Part shown: positions 43,834-55,528 of the stretch, one piece after another
Layout: every line of letters begins with the position of its first letter
Numbering within the stretch: position 1 is the stretch's first letter
Origin: Mastigias papua
Taxonomy: Eukaryota; Cnidaria; Scyphozoa; Rhizostomeae; Mastigiidae
Length of the DNA stretch: 64,000 bases
Direction: 5' to 3'
Assembly (NCBI GenBank): GCA_964019165.1
Contig: OZ025280.1
Coordinates: forward strand, 10,906,428-10,970,427
The notes under the pieces: model-generated
The model's database searches: none
What the model was told of the DNA's origin: nothing
The model's input: the letters and a program-made list of their open reading frames with translations, nothing else
Position numbers and translations under genes: made by a program

Positions 43834-45330
43834 TTACATAAGAGTTATAGTTTCAATATAATCTACTACATTGCTGTACAACTGCATACCATAGTTTCTA
43901 TCATCAGTCTCCCAGTTGAATAGTTCATTAAGCATGGTTATCTGTTCTTCATTGAGATCAAGTGTGGATCTGGGAATTATGACATTATTTGATGTTTGGA
44001 TTTCAGGAATAGGTCCTTCATCCTCAATACTAGAGTTTACTGGTTCCTCCAAGAGCCTGTCAGCATATGTTCCTCCACAACTTACTATTTCATAAAAGCT
44101 TTTAGTCCAAAGTTGTAAAGGAGAGTGATTTGCAGCAGTCCTTATTGGGTGGTTATTCCACTGGTCTACAAATAATGACAGAGCATTATTTATTCTTGGC
44201 ATGTAAATGAACTGCAAGGCATATAAGTGAACTTCATTGTCAGGATCTAAAAGGAACTGCCTTTCCATGTACAAGAATAGTTCTATGTAGTGTGAAGTTA
44301 CCACACTTGAAAGATCCACCCATAGATGTTCAATCCTCTGGTTGTGCTGTTAAGTGTTATGTTATTTTATCGATGTGTATCCGATGGTTTAGTAGCACTT
44401 CCAATACATGCCCCGGGGGATCATGTTGTCTGGGGAACCACCTACCATTAAAGGCTTTTGAAACACCTCCTGGGAGACATTTAGCAAAGTATGGCCAAAA
44501 TCCGGACAACACAGGTGGTTATTGGCCACATAGCATACATGAGGAACCTACCATAAAAAAGTAGCACATGGAACACTGTAAACACGTCTGTGAATCTTCA
44601 ACCTCCTCCTCAGCGCTCTGCCAACTGGATCTAATTGTCGTAAGGAGTTCCTTATTCTCTCCCTTTGTATGTGTATTCCTCGAGCCAAAAGTGCACCCAT
44701 AACCAATCTTGCACCAGTATTCGGCATTTACTTCTGTACATCTTGAATGCTTTCGTTGAGCTGGTGGTCCGTTATATCTGTTAAAACACCCCTGCCAACA
44801 GGGAGATTCCATTCTTGGCGCAGCTTCCATAGTGTCTTCGGATGTACTCCTAACATCTTACTAATGTACTCAAATGTCAAACCTAATGAGATTAAACTTG
44901 ACACTTGTTCTTTTGACAGCAATACCCTGGCCCTACCAACAGTATCTGTGGTACCGACATCACATGCTAAATGAAACTGGGAGCTATCTATACAATGTTG
45001 ACTAGAAAGATGCCATTCAAGAAGCTCCTGGAATCTAACTTTATAGTGCCAGACATGTCCGATGGCTTCATCAAATGTACTGATAATTTCCTCAAATATC
45101 TGACCATGACCTGTCGGCACAATTAACCTGAGCAAATCTGCGTTTAACCCATATAGAATGCTGCATAATTCAGTCACCCTTCTTTCCATACATTGTAAAA
45201 TAACCTCGTCATGCGTATTGAAACGATTTAGATCAAATTCTTTGATAAGTCCAGGAAGGACAGAGAGCAAGTCTGTCAATTGGTCAAGGACGTTTATCGC
45301 TGAGGCGGAAACTCCAGATGCCATTTTCAA
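43834..45330 (-). pseudogene. integrase-core-like gene, catalytic middle missing
   Basis: Starts at 45330 or the next ATG (MKMASGVSAS). The N-terminal ~200 residues are helical and end in a helix-turn-helix-like segment (LTFEYISKMLGVHPKTLWKL). The C-terminal part, in a different frame (43834-44319), has HNQRIEHLWVD, DPDNEVHLYALQFIYMPRIN and LRT/IRTAANHSPLQLW-like sequence. These are the landmarks of a widespread fish/invertebrate family with a retroviral-type integrase core. The central DDE segment expected between them is not visible; 44340-44720 is unrelated sequence with stops. The gene converges tail-to-tail on the HECT gene, 236 bp apart. Its role in intact form is presumed DNA integration; this copy is dead. 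Confidence 0.7.
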
Positions 45331-45379
45331 CAGAGATTTATCGAACTATTTCGAATCAGCACCTATTCGACTTTCTTCT

Positions 45380-45672
45380 GCATCTTCTAAAGCCCCATAG
45401 CCTAGCGCAGGTATCCGAGCATTGTTTGCACAATTTTTTCTCTGAAATTTGTGTCAATGTGTCCATTGCAAAGGCCGGATATTACATGCTCCAACACAAA
45501 GGCCAATGATGTCATTTACTTTTGATCCTATGCGAGCTTTTTTCATCCATGCTCATCGACAATGCAGACCATGCAGCTTCATTCGGGCACTGCAGTAGTC
45601 TTTCCAAGGCTAATCTCCCACTTTTGAACTAGGGGTAGGGGAGCCCACATCTAGCGGGCTATCAGTACTAAG
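45380..45672. repeat. FB, right arm only
   Basis: Begins in the FB loop (CATCTTCTAAAGCCCCATAG) and matches the right arms at 3349-3629 and 8702-8977 with moderate divergence, ending GGGCTATCAGTACTAAG. The left arm is absent: the integrase-like gene starts about 50 bp upstream instead. The CRE is altered to TGATGTCA. Confidence 0.88.
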
Positions 45673-45816
45673 CTAGTCTCCATTACATGACCTAAGGATA
45701 TAAATTTTTGAAAGTGCTATATTTGAAATCTATAAATGTTTTAACAGACCAGTCTGTTAAATTGGTCTGTAAAATGAGACATCAATTGAAATGCATAAGA
45801 CAATATCTCCTGTATC
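45673..45816. repeat. A block, copy 4, 5' piece
   Basis: Continues as in 3630-3720 (CTAGTCTCCATTACATG onward) until interrupted by the BEL element. It resumes at 55529. Confidence 0.8.
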
Positions 45817-46557
45817 TGTAAGCGCTTAGCCCTGGACCAACATGCGTGATAAGTGGGATTTGCGAATCACAATCGAATATGTCAGACCAATTGGCTAGTG
45901 ACTTAGTTTGAGACGTATTCTACTGAATTGAAGGGTAGTGAATTTATCTCCACGATAGATTGAAACGAAGAACAACGACGACGACCAACGATTATTGAAG
46001 ATTAATTCGTGCCAATCAATACGTAAACTGAAATACAATGATTTTATGATACTAGGAGAATTAATTTAATTGCAAAGTATAATCAATAAACAATCAATAT
46101 CAAGGCATAAGACTATATGGTGTCTCCTAAGATCAAGTAATTGAATATATAAATGAAGCAAAGGGGTAGTTAAGATACCAACAAAACAATACTTAGCGAG
46201 ATTAACTAATAACATATGAATAGAAAACACGAGACTAACAATACGTAGTAAAAGGGGGCGTATATAAAACGATTAAACTAAAGATACACTTACATATCAG
46301 TCCCACTTGCCTCTATGACCAACAATTTATAGACGAAGACACTATTTTTTGTATTTCTGTCAAGCGATAACCTTTTGTAGCGAAAACGGTTGAACCACAC
46401 TAGAAAACGTGTTCTGCACTCCTTTTTGCTCTACATGGTAACTACAGGTGGCATAGTTGGTAGTTGCGAGACAAAGAAAATGCATAGCAGGCAACTGTTA
46501 CACCTGATGTGAGGGATTAGGACCTGTTATGGGACTATAGCGGAAGCATCCGTAACA
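45817..46557 (-). repeat. 3' LTR of BEL element
   Basis: 741 bp, about 99.3 percent identical to 54788-55528. A purine-rich tract (minus TTTCAGGGGAGCCA) adjoins it at 46558-46572. Confidence 0.95.
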
Positions 46558-46735
46558 TGGCTCCCCTGAAATACTTATATTTCACTAATACGTGTTTGTA
46601 TATCTATGTAAATCAATGTTTCAAAGTTTGGTATTTATAGTTATTAGGTAATACAAATTAAAAACATATTGTTCGCAATTCAATGTCCATGTATGTAAGG
46701 CTCCTCGGCTGGGATTTACCCTGGTTTTTGAATAT

Positions 46736-48442
46736 TCATTTAGTCGGCAACAGTACTAACTTCTGCACTGGCCTCTCTAAATGTCGCAATGGAGTAATTC
46801 TCTTACCGTCCTTGTCCAAAGAACCATCCACAAGAACTACCTGAACTTTGCGCACGTAACCGTCTGCACTTGGGTAGACTGATGAAACTCTTGCTAGTTT
46901 CCATTCACTTCTTGGAACATTATCTTCTTTCATGATTACTATATCATCGACTTGCAGGTTCTTACGGTCCTGAGTCCATTTTTGTCGCTGCTGTTTTTCT
47001 AGAAGAAATTCCTTTCTCCAACGAGACCAGAACTCATTTGCTAAGTGTTGAACTCTTCTCCATCGCTTTCTGGAGTATAGATCTGCAGATTGAAAAACTC
47101 CAGGAGGAGAAAGAAGAACTTTCGTCTTCATGGTCAAAGGATGATTGGGTGTCAGTGGGCTCAGCGAGTCAGGATCTGTCAAATTGTTGACTGTCAGTGG
47201 CCGACTGTTGACAATTGCTTCTGCCTCACACATCAGAGTTCTGAGCGACTCATCGTCTAATTGTCTGCCATTATCTTGGAGAAGAGAGGAAAGTAAATTG
47301 CGCACTGAGCGAATTTGACGCTCCCACACTCCTCCCATGTGACTTGATGCAGGTGTGTTCATCCTGAAATGAAACCAATCACAACTATCTTCCAAAAGCT
47401 TGGCTTTAATTCTTTCTTGATCCATTTCATCCAAAGCCTTTGCAAGTTCTCTTCTTGCTCCTACAAAGTTAGAACCTTGATCACTTCTTAGTTGGCGAAT
47501 TGGAATAATAAAAGAGTCTGTTGTGAGAGAATTGGCAATTTCGACGTGTACAGCTCTAGAGGCCATGCAAGTGAATAAAACTCCGTAGCGTTTCAACTCC
47601 TTGCGTCCTTCCTTTACGATAAATGGGCCAAAATAATCTACCGCACAATATGTAAATGGTGAGTAGCAATCCATACGATCTTCTGGTAAGTCTGACATCT
47701 TCTGCTCTTGTACAGTTCCTCGCAATTTTTGACATTTCACGCAGGAGGATATAACACTGAACACTGATGAAGTAGCGTCAATTATCCAGAAACCATTTGA
47801 TCGTATTTCATTGAGTGTCATAACCTTGCCTTGATGATTTATCTTCTCTTGAAAATGCCTAATTATCAATTTCGAAATATGACTTCTCTTAGGCAAAATA
47901 AGTGGGACCTTGACTTCATCCGAAAGGTTTGCACGTCGCAAGCGTCCACCGACTCTAAGAATCTCGTTTTCATCCAGAAAGGGATCTAGCTTGTATAAAG
48001 AACCTTTAGCTTTAAGACAACTTCTAGTTTGAAGATCATTCTGCTGCTTTGTTGTTTGCAGTGCAGCTATCTCTTCCTTAAAGACTGTGTGCTGTACTTC
48101 ACGAAGTATCAGGTGTTCTGCGGCTTCTAGGTCACTAACTCTCACTTCTCTTCCTTTACTATCCAAATTTTTTACTCGAGCCTTTAGTTTTCTAACATAT
48201 TGAATGCATATGGCTACAGCTCGCTTTGCTTTGTGCCAACTTGAAAATCTATCAATTCTTTCTTCGATAGAAGGATATCTTGTACCTGATATTGTTGCCA
48301 TGATGGTGGCCTTTTTAACTTCTGGATCATCAGAGGGGACTTCTCTCTTGGAGCTGTTATTGGCTGGCCATTCATTCTTCTTCTTCTGTAGGAATTCTGG
48401 TCCACAAATCCACCGAGATGTTGAGAACTCTCTCACCTTCAT
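46736..48442 (-). pseudogene. BEL integrase
   Basis: 568-codon frame. It includes the HHCC finger (H and H in LIIRHFQEKINHQG, SSCVKCQK), the core with YCAVDYFGPFIV (Asp), IRQLRSDQGSNFVG (Asp) and MGGVWERQIRSVRN (Glu), and the Pao-type C-terminus with QDRKNLQVDDIVIMKED. It is separated from RNase H by one TGA at about 48449, inside the conserved ADEAS-GM motif, where an arginine codon has probably become a stop. Otherwise intact. Confidence 0.93.
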
Positions 48443-48625
48443 TCCTCATGATGCTTCATCTGCAGGATTTTGTTTAGTATCAACATATTTCCATTGCTCT
48501 GTACTAGTTTTTTCTTGAATCTCTTGCACTCTATTTGCCACAAAAACATGGAAGTGTTTGCTTTCATTTTGAATATATCCAAGCACTACTTTGCTGTCTG
48601 TCCAGTAGATATCTCTATTAATAGA

Positions 48626-50776
48626 CTATCCTAGCTCCTGATGCAGCTGTTCTCCGACTCTTACTGAACATACTGCGGCAGTGAGTTCTAATCGAGGAAT
48701 TGTTACAGGTTTTAGAGGTGCAACTCTAGATTTACCTGTCACGAAGGTACAATGGATTCTTTCATTCTCATCTACTAGCCTCAAGTAACTGCATTGACCA
48801 TATCCCTTGTTGCTTGCATCGGAGAAGTGATGGAGCTCTGAGCTCACAATAGAGCCAAAATCTTTCAGTTTGAAACACCTTGCAATAGAGAATGTTTTCA
48901 ACTGTACTATTTCCGTTCTCCATCTTTCCCATCGTGCCTTTATTCCCTCTGGAATGGGGTCATCCCAGTCCAAATCTCTAGCACACAATTCCTGTAGAAT
49001 TGACTTTCCTTCTAGCATGAGTGGAGCAACGAAACCAATAGGATCGAAAATTGAGCTAATAGTTGATAGAATTCCACGTCTTGTACATGGTTTATCTTGC
49101 AGCATGATATTAAATTTAAAACAGTCAGACTCTACACACCACTGAACACCGAGTGTTCGCTCTAAAGGTAAGGCATCGAGATCTAGGTTAAGCTCCTTGA
49201 TATCTTCTGCACGATCCTTTTCAGATATACTACGTATGACCTCCTTGTTATTTGACACAAATTTGTGAAGACGGAAGCCTCCTTTAGCGCACATCTCTTT
49301 TGCATCATGGATGAGCTTGATAGCTTGTGTGGTTGTACATACTGACTTCAAACCATCATCAACGTAGAAATCGTGTCGCAAGAAATCTACTGTTTCTTTC
49401 CCAAATATATCCTCATTGTCTCTTGCTGTCACCTTCAGTGTGACATTAGCACAGCCAGGTGAAGATGTAGCGCCAAAGAGATGAACAGTCATGCGATATT
49501 CCTTAGGCTCTTTAGTTGTATCGCCATTCTCCCACCATAAAAAATGCAATAGATCACGGTCTTCTTTGTTTACTCTTACTTGATGAAACATGCCTTCTAT
49601 GTCACATGTAAAGGCTATTGGCTCCTGACGAAATCTCTGTAGAACTCCAACAAGGTTGTTTGTCAAATCAGGCCCTTGTAGAAGATGTTTATTCAGTGAT
49701 TCACCTTTATACTGTGCGGCACAATCAAAAACAACACGGATTTTGGAGGGTTTCTTTGGATGATATACACCATGATGAGGAATACACCATGCACGACTTG
49801 TCTCATTCTCCATTGGTGGAACCTCTTCAGCATATCCATTATCTATCATTTGTGACATAAATGTTATGTAGTCTTCTCGAAATGATGGATTGCGACTGAA
49901 CCTAGTCTTTAAATAATTCAAGCGATTAAGTGCCATTTCTTGATTATTTGGAAGGTGGATACTATGATCTCTCAATGGCAAAGGCAGTTCATAGTGGCCA
50001 TTGCTGCATTTATGAATACCGTTTTCTGCAATCTCTAAGAACTTCCTATCTTCCTTTGAAGTACCATGCATTGTCATTTTCTTATGTTCAACAAAATCGA
50101 GCGCGAACATCTTGTTGATAGTCGATGCTTCTATTACCTCTTTTCCTTGACTCTGTAGAACGATACTGACAGTGTCACTAGTATTTGGGAGCATTTCACA
50201 CGCAATGATCGAGTTACACGTAGATACATCATCAGTGTTAACAAACTCTGGGAGGCTGACAGGTCCAACTATGCACCACCCAAGCAAAGTTCTTACAGCA
50301 TAAGGGTCGTCACTCTTCCCTGTAATAACTTCTTTAGGTTTGATTGCTTTTGGACAGTTACATCCTATGAGTAGACCAATGCAAATACTTTCATCGAGAT
50401 TCTGAATCTTATCCTTTATTCTTTTTAGATGGGGCCACTTGTCAGCTATTTCACGTGTTGGAATTTGGTCATTTCTCATCGGTATTGTCTCTCTCGTAAA
50501 CACCTTCAGAAGTTCGACTTTAGCACCCTTGTCTAATCTCTTTACTATCAAACCATCGATCTTAGATGCTTTAATTACCTGACGACCGAGCATCGTACTG
50601 AGGCTTAATCTTGTTTCAACTCCCTTTATTCCGAGTTCTTGTTGTACTCCTTCTGTCACAAACGTAGTGTCACTTGCATCGTCCAACAGAGCGTAGATTT
50701 TCACCTCTTTTGTAGGGTTATCTTTGTGATAAAGGATGACTGGAATAATTTTAGAGTTAGTAATTGTATTCTTAGA
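48626..50776 (-). pseudogene. BEL protease, reverse transcriptase and RNase H
   Basis: The frame opens just after the stop at 50777. Protease active site YALLDDASDTTFV lies near the start. RT follows with RVVFDCAAQYKG, FTCDIEGMFHQVRV (Asp) and FYVDDGLKS (the DD pair). RNase H begins at HHFSDASNKGYGQCSY and runs past IPRLELTAAV. One TAG at about 48623 interrupts RNase H before WTDSKVVLGYI. Length and motif order are those of Pao-type elements. Confidence 0.93.
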
Positions 50777-51842
50777 TTAACATTCGCTGTCACAAACGAA
50801 TAAACTCGATGAAGCATTAGTGTTTGCTGCTACAGGATTAGTAGAGATGTTGATTATACCTCCACCTTTCACTTCCTTTTCACGAGAAGGTTGGGATTTA
50901 GCTTCAATTCTCTTTATCTTGGGCTTTGCACCATGTAATAAGGTATGATGGCTTTTCCCACAATTGTGGCAGCTTTGCCGTGATTGACATTTGGCTGAAA
51001 TATGGCCTTCCTTAAAACATCTAAAGCACAATTTACTAAGACGAATGAACTCACTTCGTTCTTCAACTGACTTGGCCTGGAAATTAGTACACTTTGCTAG
51101 GCTATGTTTGCCTTTGCATGCTGGACAGGCTTCATCACTCGTTGCTCGCTGCATGGAAGCTGAGGAATGTTCTTCTGTACGAGCTGCAGTAATAAAGCTG
51201 TGTCCTGATACAGTTTTGCTGCGAACTTTATCATTGGGTTTGATGTAAGTATGAGTTGCTGCTCTTTTTCTCTCCCTCATCAGTGCTTCTGGTGAGAAAA
51301 CTGGATCATTGGCCAGTTCTGCCTCTTGGTTTACGAACCTTACAAAGTCACAGAAGGTAACTGGCTTTCGGAAACTGACCTGTTGTTCATGGGCATGATG
51401 ACACCATTTTACTCCTAAGTACGAGGGTAGCTTAGCTGACAATTGGAGCAAAATCTGAGTTGAATCGAGTTCTGACATTGACTGCATTGTTGTCATAGCT
51501 GTTTCGCACTTGATAAGGAAATCTGAAAACTCGAGGATTCCATTGCTGTCTCCATCCTTTATCTGCGGCCATTCTCTAAGACTTGATTTGTATGCTTCAA
51601 CTACATGCACAGGATTACCATACCTACTATCTAAAAGTTTCCTCGCACTTTGGTAGGCTTGTTCAGAATTTGTTGCTAGAAAACCCTTAACAACAGCATT
51701 AGCTTTTCCCCTTGTGTACTTGTCGAGAAAATAGAGACGATTGCGGTCTGATATAGCGTTACGCGATATAATTATGTCAAATGCAGTTATGAAGGCAGGA
51801 TAGTCAAATGGGTTTCCAGAAAACACTGGGGGCTCCTTAATT
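50777..51842 (-). pseudogene. BEL gag, C-terminal half with zinc knuckles
   Basis: Resumes gag after the inserted element (KEPPVFSGNPFDYPAFIT). It contains the Pao-type capsid region (FLDKYTRGKANAVVKGF) and a run of cysteine motifs: CPACKGKHSLAKC, CFRCFKEGHISAKC and CHNCGKSHHTLLH. It ends at TAA 50777, after which the same frame continues into protease, so the stop is either a separator or a mutation. Confidence 0.92.
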
Positions 51843-53712
51843 CAGTGGCAGATCCAGAGGGGGGCTAGGGGGGCTTGAGCCCCAGTCAGATTTCTAGGTT
51901 TAAGAATATAATATTCTTTCACTTTAACAAATCTTCCTATAAATAGAGGACACTTTGCAAGTATCGCAGCTCTTTCGGGTCGGCAGAAGTAGCAACATGT
52001 AGAAAAACAAATGTCAACAGAGCGTTTTCTATGTATTTTGCTGACTACCATTGACCGAAATATGTATTATCTGGTGTCCAATCTTTTGTCAGGATCTCCA
52101 TCAAGAGACAATGGATATTCCGAGCCCCCTTGATCTATGGAATACTCGGTTTCACGGGGGCTCAAAGCGTCGTCGAAAAATTTACTGACTGCACGTGACG
52201 CAGCAAGCCATCCAGTGTCCAATCGTTTGCAAGTATCTTCATCACAAGACAAAGAATATTCCGAGCCCCCCTGGTCGGTAAAATGCAATGTGTTTTAACA
52301 GTGTATTCTACGGGCGAGGGGGGCTCGGAATATTGATTGTTTTGTGATCAAGATACTAACAGACGATTGGATACTAAGTGATTTCTGTAGTCACGTGCAG
52401 CCAGTAATTTTCTCATGGACGCTTTGAGCCCCGTTCAAATTGAGTATTCTATAGACCAAGGGGGCTCGGAATATCTTTTGTCTTTGAATCTTGGTTTTAA
52501 TGGATATCCGATGCGTCTTTGGGTGCATTCCGGCCAGTAAAATGCACTAGATGATAGAAAAATGCTAACAGGCATCTAGAACCAGAACCATATACAGGAG
52601 ATTTCATGCGAGTTCATCAGATACGTGTTGTTTACTGAAATCAGTGCCATGTTCCTATTTCGAAAGGATCGTTAGATACTTTTGGAGTAACATGTGAAGG
52701 CAGCCGAACGCATTATTGGTGAAGAAAGCTTAAAAGGTAAGCGAATATAGGTAACAGGAATTACGTGCTCAGACTACAACAGTAGTGAGCCATTTGTAGC
52801 GCCGTAGCGCCGTACCCAGCTTTAAACGAATGTATGAGGTGGAATACGTATATAAATATTGCACTTTGTTAAACTGTTAATTTTTATTCGTGGGGCTTCT
52901 GGTTAGAGCTATTGTGTCTGCGTTTAGGCAGGATGACTTGATAGCCGCTTGCATCTGTAGGACCCTGTTTGCATTTTGTTGTTGGCAGTGAGGGACTCTC
53001 AGGACTAGTTTGGACGTCATTACTTGAGTCGAATCAGTTAATTGTACTTTATCTGAAAAGCCTTAAGTCTGCGAATTGATTTGGTTCGACATAACTGCAC
53101 GGTACATAAATTAAATCTCCGTCTTGGTTAAGGACTGCCACTATGTTGTTCTTTGCTTCCTTTTCACTTCAGTGACCCATGCGTAGTGTGTTGACAGAAT
53201 CACCATGAGTCTCAGGAAGTCGATAGCATTAAACACTGTTTACTGTGTAGGCGCGATAAATACGAGCAAAATAGACCATTCTTCTAAGGATATTGATGCC
53301 ATGATGTGTTTTGCGTCACTGTCACACGATATGTTTCGTTACAGTAACAAATAAATTGGAGCTTTTAGATCTAGTTGTTCTGTGCGTTCGGTTGATTGAA
53401 TTAGCAATGTACATTTCAAGCCTATTTAGATACAGAATGTTGTAAAAGTGATTTGCTATTCTGAATGTAGAGCGGAGAACAGATAAGCAGAACCATCACT
53501 TCAGGTACTGAACATTGTCCAGATCATATGGTGAATTGTTAGGACAGGGCTGATAAACTTCGTAGCACATAAGTGTGATTGATCATCAAATATTTCGCTC
53601 TATAATTTCATTGCATAAAGCCTACTTCCAAACTGACCACGCCCACCACGCCCACCACGCCCACACTCCTGATGTTCAGCCCCTGTCAGAGTTTAGTCTG
53701 AATCCGCCACTG
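51843..53712. mobile_element. 1.87-kb non-autonomous inverted-repeat element in BEL gag
   Basis: Ends are CAGTGGCAGATCCAG and GTCTGAATCCGCCACTG, inverted relative to each other. The direct repeat taatt flanks it (51838-51842, 53713-53717). Removing the element and one taatt leaves gag in frame, supporting a 5-bp duplication. The CAGTGG end suggests a hAT-related element of the 5-bp-duplication kind, but assignment is tentative. Apart from a large internal palindrome and a CCACGCCCA tandem (about 53637-53662) there is no transposase. Confidence 0.85.
52073..52505. repeat. internal long inverted repeat (~200-bp arms)
   Basis: 52073-52275 is roughly the reverse complement of 52300-52505. Each arm contains two half-related segments with ATATTCCGAGCCCCCYTG, giving four copies of this motif, two per orientation. 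The arms are clearly diverged from each other, unlike FB arms. Confidence 0.8.
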
Positions 53713-54694
53713 TAATTGGCAAAAGGTTGGCTCTTTGCTGATTTATAATCAAGGTACAAAGCTCAGTCTGCCTTGCTTGCAAGTTCACAATTTCCTGTAA
53801 AGCTGTATTTATGAAAGGCTGAAAAGGCAAAGCTTGTGGATTCAAAGGCAATCTATTTGGACAATTTTCTAGCCTTTCGACGTCCTCGGACTCTTGTTTT
53901 ATTTCCAGTTTTACGTTAGACATTTTCTTTTCATCTAAGTTATTGATTTCGTTAGTCTTTTCGATGGTTTTATCCAATACTTTGGATAGGGCCCTTTCTT
54001 CTGCCTTAGCTATTTCAATTTCCTTTTCTAATTGTATGCGTTTAAGCTTAGTCTCATTTTCAAGGAAACTCATTTCAACCTGTAACTTAGCTGTCTTTGC
54101 TGCTGAATTAGCTCTAGCTAGAAGCACAGACGATGATGAAGATTTCTTAGAACTTGATGATTTCTTAGAACTTGAAGACTTTTTAGAACTTGTCTTTGAA
54201 GATGAAGATTTATTCGATGCATCATCTGTTGTTACTGATCTTATCGAAGCTCTCTCTAAAGCTTGAATTTCCTCACAAAGTCTCATTCGACATTCGTTAT
54301 ACTCCCTATCCTTAAGATCAAACCAACGATATGATTCTTCCCTTTCGGTTTCAGTTATTAGGAGATCATCATACTCTTGATGAGCAGCATTCAATTTGTC
54401 CTTCAACACGTCTAAAGTATGTCTTTCAGACTCCAAATGCTCAATATCGCACATTGGGCTTTTGACAAGGTCTTTAATAAGATCAATTGCGCCCTTAAGG
54501 TGCTTTGAGGCCAATTCGCGACTTTTGACTTTGATTTCTTTGAAAAATAAGCGTCCTCTCTCAGTCAATTTCTGTCTACGACGAGATGCCTCATTTTTAC
54601 TGTTCCAATCAACAACTGACAATGCAGGAGCATTAACTGTAGAGCTCAGTTCACGTTAGAAAGGTACGTCACCGGGTGCAGATGAGATACTCAT
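53713..54694 (-). pseudogene. BEL gag, N-terminal coiled-coil half
   Basis: The likely start is the ATG at 54694 (MSISSAPGDV), but a TAA at 54656-54658 stops the frame after 12 codons. The remaining frame (from about 54655) gives a long charged helix with a serine/lysine-rich repeat (SSKTSSKKSSSSKKSSSSKK) near residue 150 and a coiled coil (KRIQLEKEIEIAKAEE). This is the usual Pao gag N-terminus. The insertion at 53712 cuts it, so the residues after LPIT are not original. Confidence 0.85.
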
Positions 54695-54787
54695 CGTGTT
54701 TCACAGCATAACTAAACGAACAACGACTTCATAATAACGATTTATCTTAACGAACCAATGGCACTTTAGAGACACACGATATTTTAC

Positions 54788-55528
54788 TGTAAGCGCTTAG
54801 CCCTGGACCAACATGCGTGATAAGTGGGATTTGCGAATCACAATCGAATATGTCAGACCAATTGGCTAGTGACTTAGTTTGGGACGTATTCTACTGAATT
54901 GAAGGGTAGTGAATTTATCTCCACGATAGATTGAAACGAAGAACAACGACGACGACCAACGATTATTGAAGATTAATTCGTGCCAATCAATACGTAAACT
55001 GAAATACAATGATTTTATGATACTAGGAGAATTAATTTAATTGCAAAGTATAATCAATAAACAATCAATATCTAGGCATAAGACTATATGGTGTCTCCTA
55101 AGATCAAGTAATTGAATATATAAATGAAGCAAAGGGGTAGTTAAGATACCAACAAAACAATACTTAGCGAGATTAACTAATAACATATGAATAGAAAACA
55201 CGAGACTAACAATACGTAGTAAAAGGGGGCGTATATAAAACGATTAAACTAAAGATACACTTACATATCGGTCCCACTTGCCTCTATGACCAACGATTTA
55301 TAGACGAAGACACTATTTTTTGTATTTCTGTCAAGCGATAACCTTTTGTAGCGAAAACGGTTGAACCACACTAGAAAACGTGTTCTGCACTCCTTTTTGC
55401 TCTACATGGTAACTACAGGTGGTATAGTTGGTAGTTGCGAGACAAAGAAAATGCATAGCAGGCAACTGTTACACCTGATGTGAGGGATTAGGACCTGTTA
55501 TGGGACTATAGCGGAAGCATCCGTAACA
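54788..55528 (-). repeat. 5' LTR of BEL element
   Basis: 741 bp, pairs with 45817-46557. On the minus strand TTTTATATACG lies inside the LTR and may serve as its TATA box. Confidence 0.95.

Larger units (their letters stand above)
45817..55528 (-). mobile_element. BEL/Pao LTR retrotransposon, recent
   Basis: 9.7 kb with 741-bp LTRs (TGTAAGCGCTTAGCC to GCATCCGTAACA) that differ at only five positions. The 5-bp duplication gtatc is at 45812-45816 and 55529-55533. The corresponding site in A block copy 1 (3705-3730) is uninterrupted. Coding order on the minus strand is gag, protease, RT, RNase H, integrase, in what was probably one frame. Defects: in-frame stops at about 54656, 50777, 48624 and 48449, plus a 1.87-kb insertion in gag. 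Low LTR divergence indicates a recent insertion. Confidence 0.95.

Noticed and set aside
44292..44564. 90-codon plus-strand frame opposite the broken integrase
   Set aside because: No family features. It lies in the unrelated filler between integrase parts and is more likely chance.
52067..52288. 73-codon frame with two DQGGSEY repeats
   Set aside because: The repeat arises from the internal inverted and direct repeats of the non-autonomous element, not from a repeat protein.
53713..54694. Coiled-coil gene as a host gene
   Set aside because: It lies inside the BEL LTRs, on the same strand and in frame with the BEL capsid after removal of the insertion, so it is the gag N-terminus.
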